From Archaeoglobus sp. (lineage in GTDB: Archaea; Halobacteriota; Archaeoglobi; Archaeoglobales; Archaeoglobaceae): a stretch of 57,906 nucleotides of DNA. How positions within the stretch are numbered: position 1 is the first letter of the stretch; each line of letters starts with the position of its first letter. Positions 8,659 through 17,794 of this stretch are shown in pieces. Made by a program: the position numbers and the translations under genes. Location of the stretch: contig NZ_JACDNT010000012.1 of assembly GCF_017656475.1 (NCBI RefSeq), positions 1-57,906 of the forward strand, given 5' to 3'. The notes under the pieces were generated by a model, which had not been told where the DNA came from, made no database searches, and was given only the letters and a program-made list of their open reading frames with translations.

Positions 8659-10059
8659 ATGAAATTTGACGTCATAATTGTAGGAGCAGGACCGGGAGGG
8701 ATGTTTGCCTCGTACAAGCTTGCAGGAAAGCTCAAAACTGCTATTTTTGAGATGGGCAGAGACATTTCAAGAAGAAAGTGTCCTAGCGATCTTTTCGAGA
8801 GCTACTGTACAAAGTGCAACCCGTGCAACATTACCTCAGGAGTTGGGGGGGCTGGTGGCTTATCTGACGGAAAGCTGAATTACGTCCATCCTGAGTATCC
8901 CTCAAGCTTCTCTGTTGGCGGTGACTTCGACTTTCTTGATCCCAACTACCTTATCGAAAAGATGAAAGAGGTTGATGATATTTTCCTCAAACACGGTGCT
9001 CCGGATGAGCTTTACGGAGACGACCTCAATAAAATTGAAGATTTTCTTAAGAAAGCCAACGCTGCTGGAATAGAGTTTGTCCCCCTGAGGCAGAGACATG
9101 TTGGCAGTGATGAACTTCCGAAGGTTGTTAAAAGCATCGAAGACAAGCTAAAGAAGGACGGTGTTAAAATATACACTCGCAAGACAGTTGTGGATATCGA
9201 TCCAAAGAGAAAGGTTGTAAGAACGGAAAAAGGAGAGGAGTTTGGTTACGATTATCTGATAATCGCCGTTGGCAGAAGTGGGGCGAACTGGCTCGAAAAG
9301 TGGGCCAAGGAATACAACCTTGAGGTAGCTGAAAACTCGAAGGCCATTGACGTTGGAGTCAGAGTTGAGGTGCCGGCATCGATAATGGATGATATAACCT
9401 CCGCAATTTACGATCCAAAGCTGAGAGTTGTAACGAAAAGGCATGACGACTACATGAGGACTTTTTGCACCTGTCCGAGGGGATGGGTGATAAGGGAAGA
9501 CTACGGCGATTTTTGTTTGGTAAATGGCCACAGCAAGGCTAAGGAGAAGACCAGCAACACAAACTTCGCTCTTCTGGGTCACTACGAGTTCACCGAACCA
9601 TTTGACGAGCCCAACGAATGGGGAAGGGATCTGGCAAGGATAACGACAAAGCTTGGAGGAGGAAATCCCATAGTACAGAGGTTGAAAGACCTGAGACTCG
9701 GAAGAAGGAGTACGGAAAGCAGAATAAAGAACAACAGGCTCGTTCAGCCCACACTAAAAACGGCAATCCCGGGAGACATAAGCCTTGCCTATCCTGGAAG
9801 AGCTATTGACGATATTCTTGATGCCCTTGAGAGGCTCGATAAGGTGATTCCCGGTGTTGCTGACGATTCAACTCTTCTCTATGCTCCCGAAGTGAAGTTC
9901 TACTCCCTCAAGCTGAAAGTAGATGAGTGGATGAGGACGAACATACCATACATTTACGCAATTGGTGATGGAGCGGGTGTGAGCAGGGGTATTGTTGGGG
10001 CTGCTGTGACAGGTTTGATCGCTGCAGAGGGCATTCTCAGGGAGAGAGGGATGGAATGA
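8659..10059 (+). CDS. FAD-dependent dehydrogenase, COG2509 family
   Basis: The 466-residue flavoprotein has an N-terminal FAD motif (VIIVGAGPGGMFASYKLA), a conserved Cys-rich segment (KCPSDLFESYCTKCNPCN) followed by SGVGGAGGLSDGKLNY, and a C-terminal FAD contact (YAIGDGAGVSRGIVGAAVTG). This is the arrangement of COG2509 dehydrogenases, whose substrates are not known. I chose ATG 8659 because the FAD motif starts right after it and a TATA-like box lies 25-30 bases upstream; the TTG at 8638 is in frame but unsupported. The stop is directly followed by the tldD ATG. Confidence 0.85.
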   Translation: MKFDVIIVGAGPGGMFASYKLAGKLKTAIFEMGRDISRRKCPSDLFESYCTKCNPCNITSGVGGAGGLSDGKLNYVHPEYPSSFSVGGDFDFLDPNYLIEKMKEVDDIFLKHGAPDELYGDDLNKIEDFLKKANAAGIEFVPLRQRHVGSDELPKVVKSIEDKLKKDGVKIYTRKTVVDIDPKRKVVRTEKGEEFGYDYLIIAVGRSGANWLEKWAKEYNLEVAENSKAIDVGVRVEVPASIMDDITSAIYDPKLRVVTKRHDDYMRTFCTCPRGWVIREDYGDFCLVNGHSKAKEKTSNTNFALLGHYEFTEPFDEPNEWGRDLARITTKLGGGNPIVQRLKDLRLGRRSTESRIKNNRLVQPTLKTAIPGDISLAYPGRAIDDILDALERLDKVIPGVADDSTLLYAPEVKFYSLKLKVDEWMRTNIPYIYAIGDGAGVSRGIVGAAVTGLIAAEGILRERGME

Positions 10060-11337
10060 ATGAAGTTCTGGGACATCAGGAAAGTTGAAAATTTTTCCCT
10101 CAACCTTCAGCTTGAGAATGGTAAGCTGGAGAAGCCAAGATACAGCAAATCATCCAGCAAGGGTTTCAGGGTTCTCAAGAACGGGTTCTGGGGGGTTTTT
10201 GAGGGGAATGTTAACGACAACGAAGGGCTAAAGGAGGCTGAAAAAAACGCATTCACGCAGGGAGATGGGGACATAGAGGAGATCGTCAGTAGAGGAAGCT
10301 ACAGAATGAGGGTAAAAAGAGATCCTCAGGATGTCTCTATCGAAGAGAAGGTGGAGTTGCTGAAAGACCTTGAGAAAATAATCAGGGATGTCTGCGTAAG
10401 CACGAAAGTCGCTTACTTTGAGAACAGAAGAAATTTCCAGTACAGAGATTCGTGCGGGTCAGAAGTCGAATATGAGGTTTTGAGAACCGGAATCTCTATA
10501 ATGGGCGTTGGTAAGGGTAAGAGCCTGCAGTTTCTCTCGAAAAGGCAGATGAGAGTTGGCGGTTACGAAGTGCTGGATGGTGTTGATGACAAAGCTTACG
10601 AAATCGTTGAAATTTTGCCGAAGCTCGTCGATGCGTCATCTCCACCATCAGGCCAGATGAACGTCGTAATGGATTCCAGCCTGGCGGGAGTCTTTGTCCA
10701 CGAGGCTTTTGGCCATGCCGTCGAAGCTGACCACGTGCTTCAGGGAGCAACAGTTCTCAAAGGAAAGCTGAACCAGAAGGTGGCTGATGAGAGCGTAACG
10801 ATAATCGACGATCCTACTCTCCCGGAATTCGGCTTCTTCCCCTTCGACGATGAGGGTGTAAGGGCAGAGAAAAAGGAGATAGTCAGGAGCGGAGTCCTCA
10901 AGAGCTTCTTGCACAGCAGAGAGACCGCGAAAAAACTTGGCGGTGTCGCCGGAAATGCCCGGAGTCAGGGTGTTGACGTGCCGATTGTCAGGATGAGCAA
11001 CACATACATTGACAGCCACGAGTACAGCTTTGATGAGCTTGTTGAAGAATGCAGTGAGGGAGTTTACCTGATTGGGTCGAGGGGTGGGGAGACCAATCCT
11101 GCAACGGGTTACTTCCACTTCAATGCTCAGTATGGGTATCTCATCAGGAATGGAGAGCTTGCTGAGATGGTCAGGGATGTCTCCCTCTCTGGAAACACTC
11201 TGGAAATTCTGAAAGATGTTAAAATTGGCAGAGAAATTGACTTTGACCCCGGATTTTGCGGTAAGGCAGGTCAGCTTGTTCCCGTGTCTGATGGATCTCC
11301 TCATGTGCTTTGCAGAGCGACGGTTGGTGGGGCGTGA
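10060..11337 (+). CDS. tldD: TldD family metalloprotease subunit
   Basis: The 425-residue protein has the zinc-binding HExxxH motif of TldD in VHEAFGHAVEAD and the typical GGETNPATGYFHFNAQYGYLI ending region. With TldE it forms a heterodimeric metalloprotease that cleaves small unfolded peptides. It begins immediately after the flavoprotein stop and ends with a TGATG overlap with tldE, so the three genes are one operon. A link between the flavoprotein and peptide processing is possible but not shown. Confidence 0.92.
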   Translation: MKFWDIRKVENFSLNLQLENGKLEKPRYSKSSSKGFRVLKNGFWGVFEGNVNDNEGLKEAEKNAFTQGDGDIEEIVSRGSYRMRVKRDPQDVSIEEKVELLKDLEKIIRDVCVSTKVAYFENRRNFQYRDSCGSEVEYEVLRTGISIMGVGKGKSLQFLSKRQMRVGGYEVLDGVDDKAYEIVEILPKLVDASSPPSGQMNVVMDSSLAGVFVHEAFGHAVEADHVLQGATVLKGKLNQKVADESVTIIDDPTLPEFGFFPFDDEGVRAEKKEIVRSGVLKSFLHSRETAKKLGGVAGNARSQGVDVPIVRMSNTYIDSHEYSFDELVEECSEGVYLIGSRGGETNPATGYFHFNAQYGYLIRNGELAEMVRDVSLSGNTLEILKDVKIGREIDFDPGFCGKAGQLVPVSDGSPHVLCRATVGGA

Positions 11338-12512
11338 TGGAGTGGGAAATATTTGAGTTTAAAACAAGATTCATATCGGCAGAGGTCGAAGCTGGGAAGC
11401 TCAAGTATGTGAGCTCCGGTCTCGATCGCGGTTTCTCAGCAAGGGTGATTTTAAACGGAAGAGTGGGGTTCGCTTCGGCATCAACGAAAGATGAGGCTCT
11501 GTCTCTGGCTGAAAAGATAGCGAAAGTGTCAGAGGATGAACTTGATGACTTCCCCTGTGAGAAACCTGTAAGAGTTGAAGGAATTTACGACAGAAGGGTG
11601 GAAGAAGTAAATTCCGAGTATATCATGGAGGAGTTCGAAAGGCTAAGGAGTGCTGCAGATAAGGTGAACATAGCAGCTGCAAGAATCGAGCACGCAGTTG
11701 AAGAGGTGAGAATAACCAACTCCTTCGGTCTTGAAAGCTACGAAAAAGCAACGTCTTCATCCTTCATGGTCGAGGCCGTTTTTCAGGAGGGCAGTGCCTA
11801 CGAAGTTTGCGAAAGTAGAAGCATCGAACTTGATATTGAGGGGACTGTGAAAAGGGCCGAAAGGCTTGCGGTGGATTCTGCGTCAGCGGTCAAAATCGAC
11901 AGCGGGTTTTATGATGTGGTTCTTCAGCCAATTGCTGTCCACCAGCTACTCTCAAACACACTCTACCCCTCGCTTTCAGCGGAGAATGTCGAGAAAGGAA
12001 GGAGTGCTGTTAAGCTCGGTGATGAATTTGGGAGAATAACAATTATCGATGATCCCACTGTTGAAGGCGGTTTAATGAGCTGTGGATTTGACGATGAGGG
12101 AGTTTCAGCAAGAAAAACAGTTCTAATCGATAACGGTGTTGTTAAGAGCTACTACACAGACTGGAAACACTCCAAAAAGTACGGCATTACCGGAAATGGG
12201 TTCAGAGTTGAGGAAGGCAGCTTTCCCTCACCGGTGGTCAGCAATGTGGTTCTAAAAACAGAAAAAGCTGAGGATGACAACTGTCTCGTAATCCACTCCT
12301 TAGTGGGCTCCCATACTGCAAATCCTGTTAGCGGCGAATTCAGTCTTGAGTGCAATAACGCTTACTTCAAAGGAAAGGCTGTCAAAGGGGCGATGATATA
12401 CGGAAACGTTTTCGATTTGCTGAAAAAGGTTGAAGGTGGTTTGGAAGAAGTAAGACAGGTGGAGAACACAATCACAAAGTCACTGCGCTTTGAGGGTATG
12501 AGAGTTATCTGA
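11337..12512 (+). CDS. tldE: TldE/PmbA family subunit
   Basis: The 391-residue protein is the non-catalytic partner of TldD: it shares the fold (IIDDPTVEGGLMSCGFDDEGVSA, GSHTANPVSGEFSLECNNAYF) but lacks the HExxxH zinc site. The ATG at 11337 overlaps the tldD stop (TGATG), which supports translational coupling and equal stoichiometry. The 3' end overlaps the convergent Ig-like protein gene by 8 bases. Confidence 0.9.
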   Translation: MEWEIFEFKTRFISAEVEAGKLKYVSSGLDRGFSARVILNGRVGFASASTKDEALSLAEKIAKVSEDELDDFPCEKPVRVEGIYDRRVEEVNSEYIMEEFERLRSAADKVNIAAARIEHAVEEVRITNSFGLESYEKATSSSFMVEAVFQEGSAYEVCESRSIELDIEGTVKRAERLAVDSASAVKIDSGFYDVVLQPIAVHQLLSNTLYPSLSAENVEKGRSAVKLGDEFGRITIIDDPTVEGGLMSCGFDDEGVSARKTVLIDNGVVKSYYTDWKHSKKYGITGNGFRVEEGSFPSPVVSNVVLKTEKAEDDNCLVIHSLVGSHTANPVSGEFSLECNNAYFKGKAVKGAMIYGNVFDLLKKVEGGLEEVRQVENTITKSLRFEGMRVI

Positions 12513-12942
12513 ACATTCTTGTGATGAACATCGCGATGAACATCAGGAAAATCAATGCAATAATCAGCAAAAACACGTCTCTTGCTAACCTTCCCAATTT
12601 CAACTTCTGTTCTTTCTCAATAACCTGAAAATCGAGTGATTTGCTGGAACTCTCATATCCAGCTTTGCCCTTAAACCTTACTTCCAGCTTGTGCCTTCCC
12701 TTGTATGGTGCAGGGAATGCGAAACTGAACATCCCGAACTCGTTCGTCTCAACCTTCCCAAGCTCTCTTCCGTCAACGTAGATTGTAACCTGAGCTTTTT
12801 CTAATGGAATCCAAGATTTTTTCTCCTCATCATAGTACGTGAGCCAGCCCTCCACCGTCACAGCTTCATCCTCTGCTGGGGCAGCATCGAGAAAGTGGGC
12901 CGAAATCCTCGTTTTACGGGATGATAAATCTGAAGAAAACAT
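12505..12942 (-). CDS. Ig-like domain protein with C-terminal membrane anchor
   Basis: The 145-residue protein has a beta-sandwich domain of carboxypeptidase-regulatory/Ig-like type (VTVEGWLTYYDEEKKSWIPLEKAQVTIYVDGRELGKVETNEFGMFSFAF) and one C-terminal membrane helix (VFLLIIALIFLMFIAMFI). No N-terminal signal peptide is clear. It overlaps the pilus platform gene upstream by 29 bases and probably belongs to the same secretion apparatus, perhaps as a surface or assembly component. Confidence 0.7.
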   Translation of the reverse strand: MFSSDLSSRKTRISAHFLDAAPAEDEAVTVEGWLTYYDEEKKSWIPLEKAQVTIYVDGRELGKVETNEFGMFSFAFPAPYKGRHKLEVRFKGKAGYESSSKSLDFQVIEKEQKLKLGRLARDVFLLIIALIFLMFIAMFITRMFR

Positions 12943-14758
12943 ACACTACCACCACCAAGATGAACACGTGCTTTAAACCTGCCTCAATCCTTCCCTCACC
13001 CATCTGACCGGCCATTATACCTGAGAAGAATGCGACGAGCAGTGAAGTCTGCATGAAAGTGTCCTTGACAGCTTTGAGGTCGATTTTTGCTGTGAACTGA
13101 GTAACCTCAACCGATGCAAAGACTGTGAGCATATTCTGAATCAGAATGTAAGCCGTGTAAAGGAAAACGGCAAACGCAAGATAAATAATAATGGTGTACA
13201 TGCTCATCTGAGCCTTTATCCTGTCTCTAACCTCTATTTCCAGTTCAGTGTACATGGAGGCGGTGTTTAAGGCATCCCTTATGCTCGGTGTTGATTCAAT
13301 TGCCTTCACGAGCAGGGTGATGGCCTTTGCCACAATTTGACTTCTAATTCTGCTTTCAATTTTTTCCAGAGCAGAGGTAATAAGCTCACCCCACTCGACT
13401 TCCCTCTTGATTTTTCTTATCTCCCTACCGAGAATGCCAAGTTCGCTTTCCGATAGATGTCTCAACGCCTCAACGACGTTTAACCCAGCCTCATTTAGGG
13501 ATGCGAGCTGCTTCATAAATTCCGGAAGCTCTCTCTCCATTTTTGAAAGCAATCTCCTCTTGTATTCGATGAATACTATTGACGGAAAAATTACGACTGA
13601 AAGCGTGATGAAAATTAGCAGGTCGAGGTCTATTTTACCGTGAAAGTAAACGAATATAAATATAGCCGGAACAAGGAGATAGAAGGAAAGTGCACGAAGT
13701 GTTAGCAGATACGGCTCTTCGATGAAAGGCATCTTCAAAAAGTCGATTATTCTTCTCAACCTTAGCCTCCAGATTTCAATCTTAAATCCGGTTTCTCTGT
13801 CTGCAATATTGAAGAAAATATCGCTTCCCCTTCTTTTTTTGTGCTCAGCAAAACCCACAGGCTCACTCGGCATTGAAGATTTAATCAACCACATTAGCAG
13901 TAGCGAGCCGAGGGGTATGAAAGAGAACATAACTATCCTGAAAATTTCCATTGTCCCGGAGCCTATCATCTGGAAAACCACAAGAACTGTGAGGAAAAAC
14001 AGCGGAGCGACAATGAATAGGGCAAGGTATATCTCGGCGTAAACCTGAAGGGTTTCAAAGAAGAGAGCATAGTAAGTTTCCCTTTCGGTAAGCAACTGCT
14101 CCGATTTTGCCCTTAAATATTCCACTATGTCCCCTCCACCCTCATAGACGTTGATAAAATTCTCCATAAACACCTTCAGCTTCTCTGACGGTGTTGTATC
14201 TGAGACATATCTCATGGCAGTTATCATGTCATATCCAAATACATCCACAAGTGTTACGATTTTATCGAATTCTCTGCTGATTTCGCCGAAAATTTCCCTG
14301 TTCTCTGCTACGAATTTGAATATTGAAATAAGAGGTACTCCACCCTTCGCCATTCCCAGCATCATGTTCACGGCATGGGGAAGAGCGGATTCTATCTTAC
14401 TCCTCCTCATATTGGAGACATAGAAGGGATACGAAAGAATCAAATATCTCGTGAAGCCAAAAGCCAGGATTGCGAAGCCCGCAATAAGGGCGAGTTCGAA
14501 CTCCCAGTAAGGTATCGCAAAACCCCTGACGACTAAATTCCCACTTGGTTTTATAAGTTCTGAGAAGAGAAAACCGAGAAGACTGCCGGGGATTATTGAA
14601 AGCAGCGGGTAAAAAAGGGCGATAGAAAGAAGCTCCGGTACGGTCATTTTTAACCTCGCACCTTCTATTGCAGAAGATAGGCCCAAATAATTCCCCGGTT
14701 TTCTTCTATACCTTCTCCTGTAAAACCTCTTGAGTGCTAATGGAGCGTAAAGAGTCAT
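12914..14758 (-). CDS. Type IV pilus/secretion membrane platform protein (tandem T2SSF/TadC domains)
   Basis: The 614-residue integral membrane protein has two copies of the T2SSF domain: one near residues 120-280 (ALPHAVNMMLGMAKGGVPLISIFKFV) and one near 380-560 (ELPEFMKQLASLNEAGLNVVEALRHL), each followed by hydrophobic helices. This is the inner-membrane platform on which the ATPase acts in archaeal type IV pili. It overlaps the ATPase gene by 4 bases. No pilin gene or prepilin peptidase is seen nearby. Confidence 0.88.
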   Translation of the reverse strand: MTLYAPLALKRFYRRRYRRKPGNYLGLSSAIEGARLKMTVPELLSIALFYPLLSIIPGSLLGFLFSELIKPSGNLVVRGFAIPYWEFELALIAGFAILAFGFTRYLILSYPFYVSNMRRSKIESALPHAVNMMLGMAKGGVPLISIFKFVAENREIFGEISREFDKIVTLVDVFGYDMITAMRYVSDTTPSEKLKVFMENFINVYEGGGDIVEYLRAKSEQLLTERETYYALFFETLQVYAEIYLALFIVAPLFFLTVLVVFQMIGSGTMEIFRIVMFSFIPLGSLLLMWLIKSSMPSEPVGFAEHKKRRGSDIFFNIADRETGFKIEIWRLRLRRIIDFLKMPFIEEPYLLTLRALSFYLLVPAIFIFVYFHGKIDLDLLIFITLSVVIFPSIVFIEYKRRLLSKMERELPEFMKQLASLNEAGLNVVEALRHLSESELGILGREIRKIKREVEWGELITSALEKIESRIRSQIVAKAITLLVKAIESTPSIRDALNTASMYTELEIEVRDRIKAQMSMYTIIIYLAFAVFLYTAYILIQNMLTVFASVEVTQFTAKIDLKAVKDTFMQTSLLVAFFSGIMAGQMGEGRIEAGLKHVFILVVVVYVFFRFIIP

Positions 14759-16290
14759 ACGCCTTCCTCCATTTTTGTCATTGCCAGTTCAGGATTGCGG
14801 TAGTATGCGTGAATATGTTTGGTAACATCCTTGTAGTTCTTGATCCCTTTACTCAACATGAGTTCAAGGTACCTCTTTCTGTCGAGCAGTTCCTCGTAAA
14901 CTTCCTGCACGCTCAAACCCAGGAAATCCGCTATCTTCTCAAGCTTTTTTGGCATGCTAATCTCGATATGCTTATCCTGCTTAGGGTCCCACTTCACGAA
15001 TTGATTCACCAAGAGGTTTTTGTCTGCAGGATCTATACCGAGGATTTCATTTACCTCCTTGGTCCTCCTCAGCCTTGTTGCCCCCCTAACCCACATAGTC
15101 TGGACGAGAGCAATATCGAGGAACTGAAGCATGCTTCTCGGCACCTTTAATGGCTCAGATTCGAGCCTGTAAACCATCTGGTTGATGTCTCCAGCGTGAA
15201 GTGTTGAGTAGCTGGCATGGCCTGTTGACATTGCCTGGAAAAGTGTTTGTGCTTCTCTTCCTCTGACTTCACCGACAATAATGTAGTCCGGTCTCTGCCT
15301 TAACGCTGCCTTCAGCAAGTCGTACATATCTATTTCACCCTCACCCATCCCTGTCCTGGTAACTTCTGCGACCCAGTTTTCGTGGTAGAGCTTTATCTCC
15401 CTTGTATCCTCAATTGAGATGACCTTGGCATCCGGAGGGATGAACATCATAATTGCGTTTAATGTGGTCGTCTTCCCGCTCGCAGTTTCTCCGACAATGA
15501 TTGCAGAAAACTTGTGCTCTATTGCCATCCAAAGATATGCAAGAACAACTGAAGGGACCGTTCCCTTTTCTATCAAATCTATCGGTGTCAGCGGCTCAAC
15601 CGTGAACTTCCTTATGGTAAAACTTGAACCGTGAGGAGTCACTTCGGTGCCAAAAGTAGCCTGCAATCTGCTTCCGTCAGGGAGAGTGGCATCGACTATG
15701 GGGCTGGCTACAGATATGTGCTTTCCACTTCTCTGTGTTAGCCTTAAAACCATTTTATCGAGCTTTTCCTGGTCGAGGACGATGTTTGTCTCCAGATTCC
15801 CGTATTTCTGATGGTAAATGAAAATGGGGATTCCGTAACCATCGCATGAGATGTCCTCAACATTGGTGTCCTCCATTAGAGGGTCTATCAAACCATACCC
15901 AAAAAAGTCACGGAAGAAATAATATAGCATCCTCGAATAGAAATCATCAGTGAATTTCATCGCATACTCCTTAGCAAGCTTTTTAATTGCCTTTACAAGC
16001 ACTTCTCCCCGCTCTTCAAGTTCGACAGAAACATCCTGCAGCACAAGTACTTTTTTAAGGTCATCATAAATGGCAGAAATGATCTCTGCTTCCTCTTTGC
16101 TTACTGTTGGTTCGAGAGCAAAGTAAACGTTTCTGAACTCGTCCTCTTTCTCAAGAATTATCGCCTTCGTGAAGGGCTCCTGGACCCAGTATTCCTCCAC
16201 AACTCTAATATTGCCACCAAATTCAGGAGTCTCAAGTAAGTTTTCCGTTGTGATGTACTTTCTCAGTATATCGTAGTGACTCTTTGCCAT
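14755..16290 (-). CDS. Type II/IV secretion system ATPase (GspE/TadA/VirB11 family)
   Basis: The 511-residue ATPase powers assembly of a type IV pilus-like structure. Motifs: Walker A GETASGKTT, Asp box around VISIEDTREIKL, Walker B IIVGEVRGREA and His box STGHASYSTLHAG. It lacks the Zn-binding C-terminal CxxC typical of bacterial GspE, as usual for archaeal members. TATA-like CATATATTTA (16312-16321) lies about 22 bases upstream of the ATG, so the mRNA is probably leaderless and covers the platform and Ig-like genes too. Confidence 0.92.
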   Translation of the reverse strand: MAKSHYDILRKYITTENLLETPEFGGNIRVVEEYWVQEPFTKAIILEKEDEFRNVYFALEPTVSKEEAEIISAIYDDLKKVLVLQDVSVELEERGEVLVKAIKKLAKEYAMKFTDDFYSRMLYYFFRDFFGYGLIDPLMEDTNVEDISCDGYGIPIFIYHQKYGNLETNIVLDQEKLDKMVLRLTQRSGKHISVASPIVDATLPDGSRLQATFGTEVTPHGSSFTIRKFTVEPLTPIDLIEKGTVPSVVLAYLWMAIEHKFSAIIVGETASGKTTTLNAIMMFIPPDAKVISIEDTREIKLYHENWVAEVTRTGMGEGEIDMYDLLKAALRQRPDYIIVGEVRGREAQTLFQAMSTGHASYSTLHAGDINQMVYRLESEPLKVPRSMLQFLDIALVQTMWVRGATRLRRTKEVNEILGIDPADKNLLVNQFVKWDPKQDKHIEISMPKKLEKIADFLGLSVQEVYEELLDRKRYLELMLSKGIKNYKDVTKHIHAYYRNPELAMTKMEEGV

Positions 16291-16359
16291 TGATTAACGT
16301 TATATTCTTCTAAATATATGCTTTTCTTGCAAATCTACAAGTCATCTAACAATTGCTAA

Positions 16360-16635
16360 TTACAGGTCGGGCAAATCCCATCGATTGCTTGGGTCTCCTT
16401 CCACATATTTCTCAACTAATTTCCTTTCAAGGTCGACGTTGAATAGATTTGCAAGGGAGATTACCATGAACAAAACGTCAACAAGCTCTTCCTCGACATT
16501 TTCGTTTTTTCTCACCGCTTCAGCCAGTTCTCCAACTTCTTCGAAAAGAACTGCCAGAAGAAAAAGGGGGCCGCTCTTCGAATCGATTTCATAATATTTT
16601 TCCCTAAAAATTTTTTGAAAATCTCTGAGTTCCAT
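16360..16635 (-). CDS. MazG-like nucleotide pyrophosphohydrolase
   Basis: The 91-residue protein has the metal-binding pattern of MazG/all-alpha NTP pyrophosphatases: FEEVGELAEAV on one helix and EEELVDVLFMVISLANL on the next. These enzymes hydrolyse (d)NTPs to monophosphates. It follows qmoC by 11 bases and could be co-transcribed with the qmo genes, although a functional link is not evident. Confidence 0.85.
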   Translation of the reverse strand: MELRDFQKIFREKYYEIDSKSGPLFLLAVLFEEVGELAEAVRKNENVEEELVDVLFMVISLANLFNVDLERKLVEKYVEGDPSNRWDLPDL

Positions 16636-16646
16636 AAAAATTAAAA

Positions 16647-17786
16647 TTACTGTTGAGGTTCCCTTCCCACGCTCTTTGCCCAGGTGTAGGCCAAGGTTCT
16701 GTAGAGAAGGTGGGCGAATTTAGAGTAGGGGGCGTATGCAATGAGGGTGAACACCAGAACTAAATGAGCCAAGTACATGTAGTATGCAGCAGCACTCCCC
16801 GTATATCTCAAAGCTTCGATGCCCACGCCAGTAAGTCCAACTGCAAATATTGTCCCGAGGAATAGCCAATCGAAGTAGGTGCCGTAACCCACTCTTTCAT
16901 CGCTGAACCTCGCAACAATTGCCCAGAGTGAGCCAGCTATCAGCAGAATGGCTCCAATATTCCCTATGATTTTGACTGGGTCAGTGGGTGGTAATGCGAG
17001 CTCTTCAACGCCCAAGCCATAGAGGTAGACGATGTCACCAAGAGTGGCAATGCCGAGGATTATGAAGCCCCAGAAAATCATGAAGTGCGCAAAATAGCGG
17101 TATCTTGCCGTTCCACACTCGGCAAACCGTGAATGCTTAAGGATGTCAATTATAGACCAGAAAAGGCATTCTATGAATCTCGGACTTGCCTTCACCACTT
17201 CTAACTCCGCATTCTCGCCAAGCCTGTACTCGTAAACCTTTGAGACCTCTGAGTTTATTCCGCTCCAGAACCTGTATGCTCCTATAGCTGCAACGAGTAA
17301 AGCCCAGCCTCCGACAAGGAAACCTGCAAGTTCAATGTGTAAGTGCGGGATGAAGTTTCCTATTACAATCTCACCTTCAGGTATTTTTGGTGAGGCAATG
17401 CTCAGGTAGAGCAGTGTGAGGATTATCGGGATGGCAAAGTAAACGACTATACCCGCTGGCTTCATCAGTATCTTTGCAAAAAAGTTGGGGAAAGCGAGCT
17501 CCTGAATAACCTTGGCCCTTATCGCTCCAAGAACCTCTCCGGGCTTTGCCCCTCTTGGACAGTACTCACTGCAGTCGTTGCACTGGTGGCAGAGCCAGAC
17601 ATCTCCGTCCTTTATCAGCTTGTCCTTCAGACCCCACTGTGCCCAGATCATCTCCTTTCTCGGGAATGGGGCTTCCTCAGGGCTTTGCGGGCATACAACG
17701 CTGCATGTTGCGCACTGGTAACATTTCTTAAGTGTTTTACCCCCGAATCCAACAACATCCTTTACAAATTGCGTATCAACCTCCAT
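16647..17786 (-). CDS. qmoC: QmoC, membrane subunit of the quinone-interacting oxidoreductase
   Basis: The 379-residue protein has two [4Fe-4S] motifs of HdrC type (CYQCATCSVVCP near residue 22 and CHQCNDCSEYCP near residue 66), then six membrane helices like HdrE/cytochrome b with His residues for haem. It anchors the Qmo complex and passes electrons from menaquinol towards APS reductase in sulfate reduction. The site GAGGTGGAGT before its ATG overlaps the end of qmoB, so translation is coupled. Confidence 0.93.
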   Translation of the reverse strand: MEVDTQFVKDVVGFGGKTLKKCYQCATCSVVCPQSPEEAPFPRKEMIWAQWGLKDKLIKDGDVWLCHQCNDCSEYCPRGAKPGEVLGAIRAKVIQELAFPNFFAKILMKPAGIVVYFAIPIILTLLYLSIASPKIPEGEIVIGNFIPHLHIELAGFLVGGWALLVAAIGAYRFWSGINSEVSKVYEYRLGENAELEVVKASPRFIECLFWSIIDILKHSRFAECGTARYRYFAHFMIFWGFIILGIATLGDIVYLYGLGVEELALPPTDPVKIIGNIGAILLIAGSLWAIVARFSDERVGYGTYFDWLFLGTIFAVGLTGVGIEALRYTGSAAAYYMYLAHLVLVFTLIAYAPYSKFAHLLYRTLAYTWAKSVGREPQQ

Positions 17787-17794
17787 ACTCCACC

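Noticed and set aside
9075-9084. GTTTGTCCCC in a host gene as an arm-type site
   Set aside because: It is inside the COG2509 coding sequence and not near an att site; regarded as a chance match.
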